DNA of 64,000 nucleotides, taken from positions 1 to 64,000 of the forward strand of contig CAJUSZ010000002.1 in the NCBI GenBank assembly GCA_910589425.1, given 5' to 3'. A model generated the notes under the pieces. It saw nothing but the letters and a program-made list of their open reading frames with translations, was not told the origin of the DNA and searched no databases. The stretch is from an uncultured Muribaculaceae bacterium (GTDB lineage Bacteria; Bacteroidota; Bacteroidia; Bacteroidales; Muribaculaceae). Positions 60,678-64,000 of this stretch are shown piece by piece (the first letter of the stretch is position 1; each line of letters starts with the position of its first letter). The translations under genes were made by a program, and so were the position numbers.

Positions 60678-61919
60678 ATGAGATTGCAAATCAAGGCTAT
60701 AGTCGTTTTATTCATAATAAGTTTCCTGATAGACTGGTATGTCTATCTAGATATAAGAAGATATTCGCGGCGTCGGCTGTGGTCCCGGCTGTATCTGGTC
60801 TCTTCTGTGATGTGCTGGGCGTTGCTTGCAGCCATAACGGTGATGCCCAAACGTGGGGAGGGTAGCATTATCCCCTTGATGTGGATGCTTTATGCATATA
60901 TAAGCATCTATCTGCCCAAGATTATATATGTTATCTTCTCGTTAATCGGCAGAATCCCGAGGCTGTGGAAAAGAGAAAGGGTCAGACTCGGACTTTACGT
61001 CGGTCTTCCTTTGGCGCTCATATCTTTTGGAGTTATATGGTGGGGCGCTGTCTCCGGCCGTCGGGCGATCGGGCTTAACGAGATAGAGATTGTTTCGGAA
61101 AAACTGCCACCGGCCTTTGATGGTTACAGGATTGTTCAGTTTTCTGATGCCCATGTAGGCACATGGGGAAATGACACGACATTCATCAGCGATCTGGTTG
61201 ATTCGATCAATTCTCTCAATCCTGATATGATAGTCTTTACCGGAGATATTGTAAACCGCTCTACAAGCGAGATATATCCGTTTGTCAAGCCTCTGTCGAG
61301 ACTGAGAGCCAAAGACGGAGTATATTCCATTATGGGTAACCATGATTATGGTGATTACAAGGATTGGCCCACCCCGGAAGACAGGCAGAGGAACATTGAC
61401 GAATTGCACCGCGTGCAGCGTGCGATGGGATGGAATATTCTTGACAATGACCATCTGTTTGTCCGCTCCCAATCAGACAGCATAGTTCTTATCGGAGTGG
61501 AAAACTGGGGAGAACCTCCGTTTCATCAATATGGAAAGCTTGGCGAAGCCTATCCTTATTCAGCCGGTTCACCGGATAATCTGAATGATGGAAAGTTCAA
61601 GATACTTCTCACTCACAATCCGGAACACTGGCGTCAGGAAGTGGCTGAAAAAACGAATGTGGATCTGACTCTCAGCGGACATACCCATGCCATGCAGTTT
61701 ATCATGAAGCTTGGATCATGGCGATGGTCGCCTGCGAAGTACATCTATCAGCAATGGTCCGGATTGTATGAGAAAAGGACCCAAGGAGGCCAGCCGGTCA
61801 GAATATATGTCAACATCGGATGCGGGGAAGTCGGGATGCCTTTCAGAATAGGCGCTGATCCGGAGATAACCCTTATTGTGTTAAGGTCAGCAGAAAATGG
61901 AAGCAGTCGCGTCAGATAA
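60678..61919 (+). CDS. Membrane-anchored metallophosphoesterase (YkuE-like)
   Basis: A 413-residue protein with four hydrophobic spans in the first 130 residues and a calcineurin-like phosphoesterase domain after. Motifs: VQFSDAHVG (about 153), VFTGDIVNR (about 188), IMGNHDYGD (about 218), LLTHNPEHW and LSGHTHAMQF (about 305 and 328). This domain order fits YkuE-like proteins, whose substrate is debated (UDP-2,3-diacylglucosamine or other phosphodiesters). It starts 2 bases after the acyltransferase gene and overlaps folK by 23 bases. The three may form one transcript. Confidence 0.88.
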   Translation: MRLQIKAIVVLFIISFLIDWYVYLDIRRYSRRRLWSRLYLVSSVMCWALLAAITVMPKRGEGSIIPLMWMLYAYISIYLPKIIYVIFSLIGRIPRLWKRERVRLGLYVGLPLALISFGVIWWGAVSGRRAIGLNEIEIVSEKLPPAFDGYRIVQFSDAHVGTWGNDTTFISDLVDSINSLNPDMIVFTGDIVNRSTSEIYPFVKPLSRLRAKDGVYSIMGNHDYGDYKDWPTPEDRQRNIDELHRVQRAMGWNILDNDHLFVRSQSDSIVLIGVENWGEPPFHQYGKLGEAYPYSAGSPDNLNDGKFKILLTHNPEHWRQEVAEKTNVDLTLSGHTHAMQFIMKLGSWRWSPAKYIYQQWSGLYEKRTQGGQPVRIYVNIGCGEVGMPFRIGADPEITLIVLRSAENGSSRVR

Positions 61920-62325
61920 TCCACATAAAGATAGGGTGCAGGTTGTGATATGCCTCGGCAGCAACTTCGGTGATAGACATTCGGCTCTTACATCGGCTCT
62001 TGTATCTATTAAAAATTTTGTGCATGGACTTCGTGTTTCAGGCCTTTACGAGACTCCGGCCGTAGTAAATGCCGGTCTGCATTCAACAGAGTCAGATCCT
62101 TATATAAATGCAGTCGCTGTAGGGGAATCAGAACTCGACGTCCGTGAGCTGGATGCGATTTTTAAAAGAATCGAGCAGTCGGCCGGCAGGAATGACAGAT
62201 GCCGCGAACTTGGTCTTGTGCCTTTGGATATAGACATAGTCTGTTATGGGGGAGACGTCAGGCGTCCCAGGGATTACAGACAGCCCTTCTTTCAGATCGG
62301 ATATAAGATGCTCGGATTTAGTTGA
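61897..62325 (+). CDS. folK: HPPK (2-amino-4-hydroxy-6-hydroxymethyldihydropteridine pyrophosphokinase)
   Basis: A 142-residue protein. The start VVICLGSNFGDRHSAL and LGLVPLDIDIVCYGG motif (the Asp-x-Asp metal site) mark HPPK, which makes the pyrophosphate ester that DHPS uses in folate synthesis. It is slightly shorter than the E. coli enzyme (159 residues) because the central part is trimmed. The RNDRCRELGLV wording in place of the common RxxRWGPR is a notable local change near the ATP site. Its start overlaps the end of the preceding gene, and a 26-bp perfect palindrome follows 8 bases after the stop. Confidence 0.82.
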   Translation: MEAVASDNPHKDRVQVVICLGSNFGDRHSALTSALVSIKNFVHGLRVSGLYETPAVVNAGLHSTESDPYINAVAVGESELDVRELDAIFKRIEQSAGRNDRCRELGLVPLDIDIVCYGGDVRRPRDYRQPFFQIGYKMLGFS

Positions 62326-62333
62326 GCCTGATG

Positions 62334-62391
62334 ATAAAATACATATAGCCCGCATTGATCGTTGAATCAATGCGGGCTATATGTATTTTAT
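62334..62391. terminator. Bidirectional terminator, perfect 26-bp palindrome
   Basis: Left arm 62334-62359 starts ATAAAATACATATAGCCC; right arm 62366-62391 is its exact complement, ending GTATTTTAT. The loop is 6 bases. It separates convergent folK and the ROK kinase gene and should stop both transcripts. Confidence 0.9.
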
Positions 62392-62396
62392 TGATA

Positions 62397-63422
62397 TCAG
62401 TCTGCGGCTACTTCTACCGGAAGATTTGATTGGGGAGCGGAAGGATTGATGTCGGCTCTGTATTTGGCTTCCCAACCGAGTGCCGAGGCACCAAGTACGG
62501 CTGCATCGCTTTCGCGCAATTCAGACAGTATGATTTTTGTTTTACCTCTGAAGATCGGCATGATCGCCTGGTTAAGCGACTCTTTGATCGGTTTGAGCAG
62601 AAGATCTCCACTCTTTGCAAGGCCGCCGAAAAGAATGATAGCTTGCGGGCTGGAGAAGGCTATCATGTCTGCGAAAGCCTGGCCAAGTATAGTGCCTGTA
62701 TATTCAAAAATCTCTTTTGCAAGTTTATCACCGGCAATGGCTGCATCATAAACGTCCTTGGAGGTTATGTCCTCGATCTGAATGCTGCGCAGTTCGGAAG
62801 GATCGGTGCGTATTTCAAGAAACTCGCGGGCAGTACGTGCGACACCGGTTGCCGAGCAATAAGCTTCAAGACAACCTGTCCGTCCGCATCCACATATACG
62901 TCCGTTGTTGCGTTTGACAATTACGTGGCCAAGTTCACCTGCATTTCCATCATGACCGTACACGAGTTGTCCGTTTACTACGATGCCTGATCCGACGCCC
63001 GTTCCGAGTGTGATCATTATGAAATCCCTCATTCCTCTGGCAGCTCCGTAGGTCATCTCGCCAAGAGCCGCTGCATTGGCGTCATTGGTGATAGCCACGG
63101 GTATGCCATTGAAAGCTTCGCTTACAGCTTTTGCCAATGGAACCACCGGCCCCCAGGGAAGATTAGGGGCGTTGACCACTTCTCCTGTGTAATAATTTGC
63201 ATTCGGGGCGCCTATGCCGATTCCCTGGATCTTATCTTCGGCTTCGTTTGCGCGTAGAAGTCTCCCGACCCCCTCTTTGAGCTGATTCACATAGTCGTTG
63301 AAGTCCGAATACTTCAGAGTTTTGACAGAATCGCTCGCCACAACGTGTCCGCGGGCGTCAACAATGCCGAAGACAGTGTTTGTGCCTCCTATGTCAATGC
63401 CGAGTACATAAGGTTTACTCAT
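62397..63422 (-). CDS. ROK-family sugar kinase (glucokinase-like)
   Basis: A 341-residue ROK protein without a DNA-binding domain, so a kinase rather than a repressor. The phosphate-1 motif LGIDIGGTNTVFGIVD is at 7-22, the sugar-binding EIG-equivalent NAGELGHVIV near 160, and the zinc motif CGCGRTGCLEAYCS near 177-190. The closing ATP motif IILFGGLAKSGDLLL is intact. It phosphorylates a hexose, probably glucose, at C6. The promoter is at 63547-63579 on the minus strand with a leader of about 120 bases. Confidence 0.9.
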   Translation of the reverse strand: MSKPYVLGIDIGGTNTVFGIVDARGHVVASDSVKTLKYSDFNDYVNQLKEGVGRLLRANEAEDKIQGIGIGAPNANYYTGEVVNAPNLPWGPVVPLAKAVSEAFNGIPVAITNDANAAALGEMTYGAARGMRDFIMITLGTGVGSGIVVNGQLVYGHDGNAGELGHVIVKRNNGRICGCGRTGCLEAYCSATGVARTAREFLEIRTDPSELRSIQIEDITSKDVYDAAIAGDKLAKEIFEYTGTILGQAFADMIAFSSPQAIILFGGLAKSGDLLLKPIKESLNQAIMPIFRGKTKIILSELRESDAAVLGASALGWEAKYRADINPSAPQSNLPVEVAAD

Positions 63423-63546
63423 GATGGATGTAGATTTTTAAGTTGAGAAGATTATCTTTCTTACCTGCTGATACGGGTACGGAAATAGCTGCTTATGCTA
63501 TGTCATAATATAGAACAATGAAATAGCCTATATTCCGCACGTCGAT

Positions 63547-63579
63547 GCAAATTTAATGTTTTTATTTCAAAGCCACAAA
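63547..63579 (-). promoter_or_regulatory. Promoter of the ROK kinase gene
   Basis: Read on the minus strand: TTTG (63576-63579), 20 bases, then TAAATTTGC (63547-63555). A second -7-like box on the plus strand, TATATTTGC at 63620-63628, serves the divergent gene. Confidence 0.75.
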
Positions 63580-63679
63580 AAAATGGACATTACTCACGCC
63601 AGATCAGTCTTATAATTGTTATATTTGCGGTGGGGCTGGAATTGGAAATTAATTGATGTAATCAAACAATAATATAAAT

Positions 63680-64000
63680 ATGGAAATATCCGCACATTTT
63701 GATCATTTCAATATAAACGTAACGGATCTGGATCGCTCTCTCCGGTTTTATAAGGAGGCTCTCGGACTTGAGAAGACCGGTGAGATAAAGGCTCAGGACG
63801 GTTCATTTGTGATCAACTACCTGTCATCACCAGGCAACTCGTTCCGGCTTGAGCTGACGTGGCTGAGAGATCATGAAGGAGCATACGAACTGGGTGAGAA
63901 TGAGAGTCATCTCGCGCTCCGGGTTGATGGTTCATACGATGAAATACGTGAATTTCATCGCGCCCATGGATGGATATGCTATGAAAATCCATCCATGGGA
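63680..64000 (+). CDS. VOC-family protein, lactoylglutathione-lyase-like (partial, 3' end off window)
   Basis: Only the first 107 residues are visible because the window ends inside the gene. They read as a vicinal-oxygen-chelate (glyoxalase) fold: FDHFNINVTDLDRSLRFYKEALGL at the start (His9 as probable metal ligand), then NYLSSPGNSFRLELTW with the second ligand Glu, and NESHLALRVDG with the third ligand His. This is the order seen in glyoxalase I, which converts methylglyoxal adducts to D-lactate precursors. The C-terminal metal residue and the rest of the domain are outside the window, so it cannot be told from other VOC enzymes. A -7 box TATATTTGC is at 63620-63628. Confidence 0.82.
   Translation, partial: MEISAHFDHFNINVTDLDRSLRFYKEALGLEKTGEIKAQDGSFVINYLSSPGNSFRLELTWLRDHEGAYELGENESHLALRVDGSYDEIREFHRAHGWICYENPSMG

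Overview
The window reads as a chromosomal segment of a gut-type Bacteroidales bacterium, most likely Muribaculaceae or a close relative (family is inference). Support comes from a 2486-residue SprA translocon gene, Bacteroidetes-style promoters (TTTG, 19-20 bases, TAnnTTTGC) before many genes, Bacteroidetes-specific versions of housekeeping proteins, and little use of ribosome binding sites. There is no phage, CRISPR array, insertion sequence with transposase, or plasmid backbone. Almost everything is core metabolism and information processing, with a few accessory pieces.

Layout. 1-5.8 kb: partial LpxH-type lipid A hydrolase, a MIP18/SufT protein, two tandem small outer-membrane barrels, PriA helicase, and a secreted TraB/GumN protein. 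6-15 kb: PPi-dependent phosphofructokinase, a 7-alpha-hydroxysteroid-dehydrogenase-like SDR, a thioredoxin lipoprotein, FolC behind two half-size chromate transporter genes, a DJ-1 protein, ApbE, RmuC and an initiator tRNA with its own promoter and terminator. 15-18.2 kb: a pseudouridine synthase and an agmatine-to-putrescine pair. 18.3-21.5 kb: a structured RNA candidate, then a three-gene membrane cassette (polytopic protein, polyprenyl-phosphate phosphoribosyltransferase-like UbiA protein, HAD phosphatase) that may make a polyprenyl-phospho-pentose donor. 21.5-21.74 kb: a MITE-like element with 20-bp inverted ends.

21.8-35.9 kb: carAB, glnS, glyA, bioD, an RNase D-like exonuclease, dapF, a Crp/Fnr regulator with a palindrome around its promoter, a DUF3108 protein and a trypsin-like lipoprotein. 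35.9-44 kb: sprA with ruvA upstream. 44-55.8 kb: recR and an acetyltransferase, an LptF/G permease, a Tgt that lacks the usual zinc cysteines, an ABC exporter pair, dnaG, dapA, and a coupled mazG-topB-small Cys-rich membrane protein run. 55.8-64 kb: an unlisted 59-residue membrane protein, a membrane-anchored LuxR-like regulator, two secreted proteins (one joining FKBP_N-like repeats to a SecD P1-head-like domain), an acyltransferase, a membrane phosphoesterase, folK, a ROK sugar kinase and a partial glyoxalase-fold protein.

The genes cover cell-envelope work (LpxH, LptG, SprA, barrels, acyltransferase, DapA/DapF for peptidoglycan), nucleotide and folate supply (CarAB, FolC, FolK, GlyA), translation (GlnS, Tgt, initiator tRNA), DNA maintenance (PriA, DnaG, RecR, RuvA, TopB, RmuC) and gut-niche functions (agmatine use, possible bile-acid oxidation). 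The best leads for something undescribed are the phosphoribosyl-lipid cassette with the adjacent structured RNA, the FKBP_N/SecD-head secreted protein, and the zinc-less Tgt. All assignments rest on motif reading without database searches.
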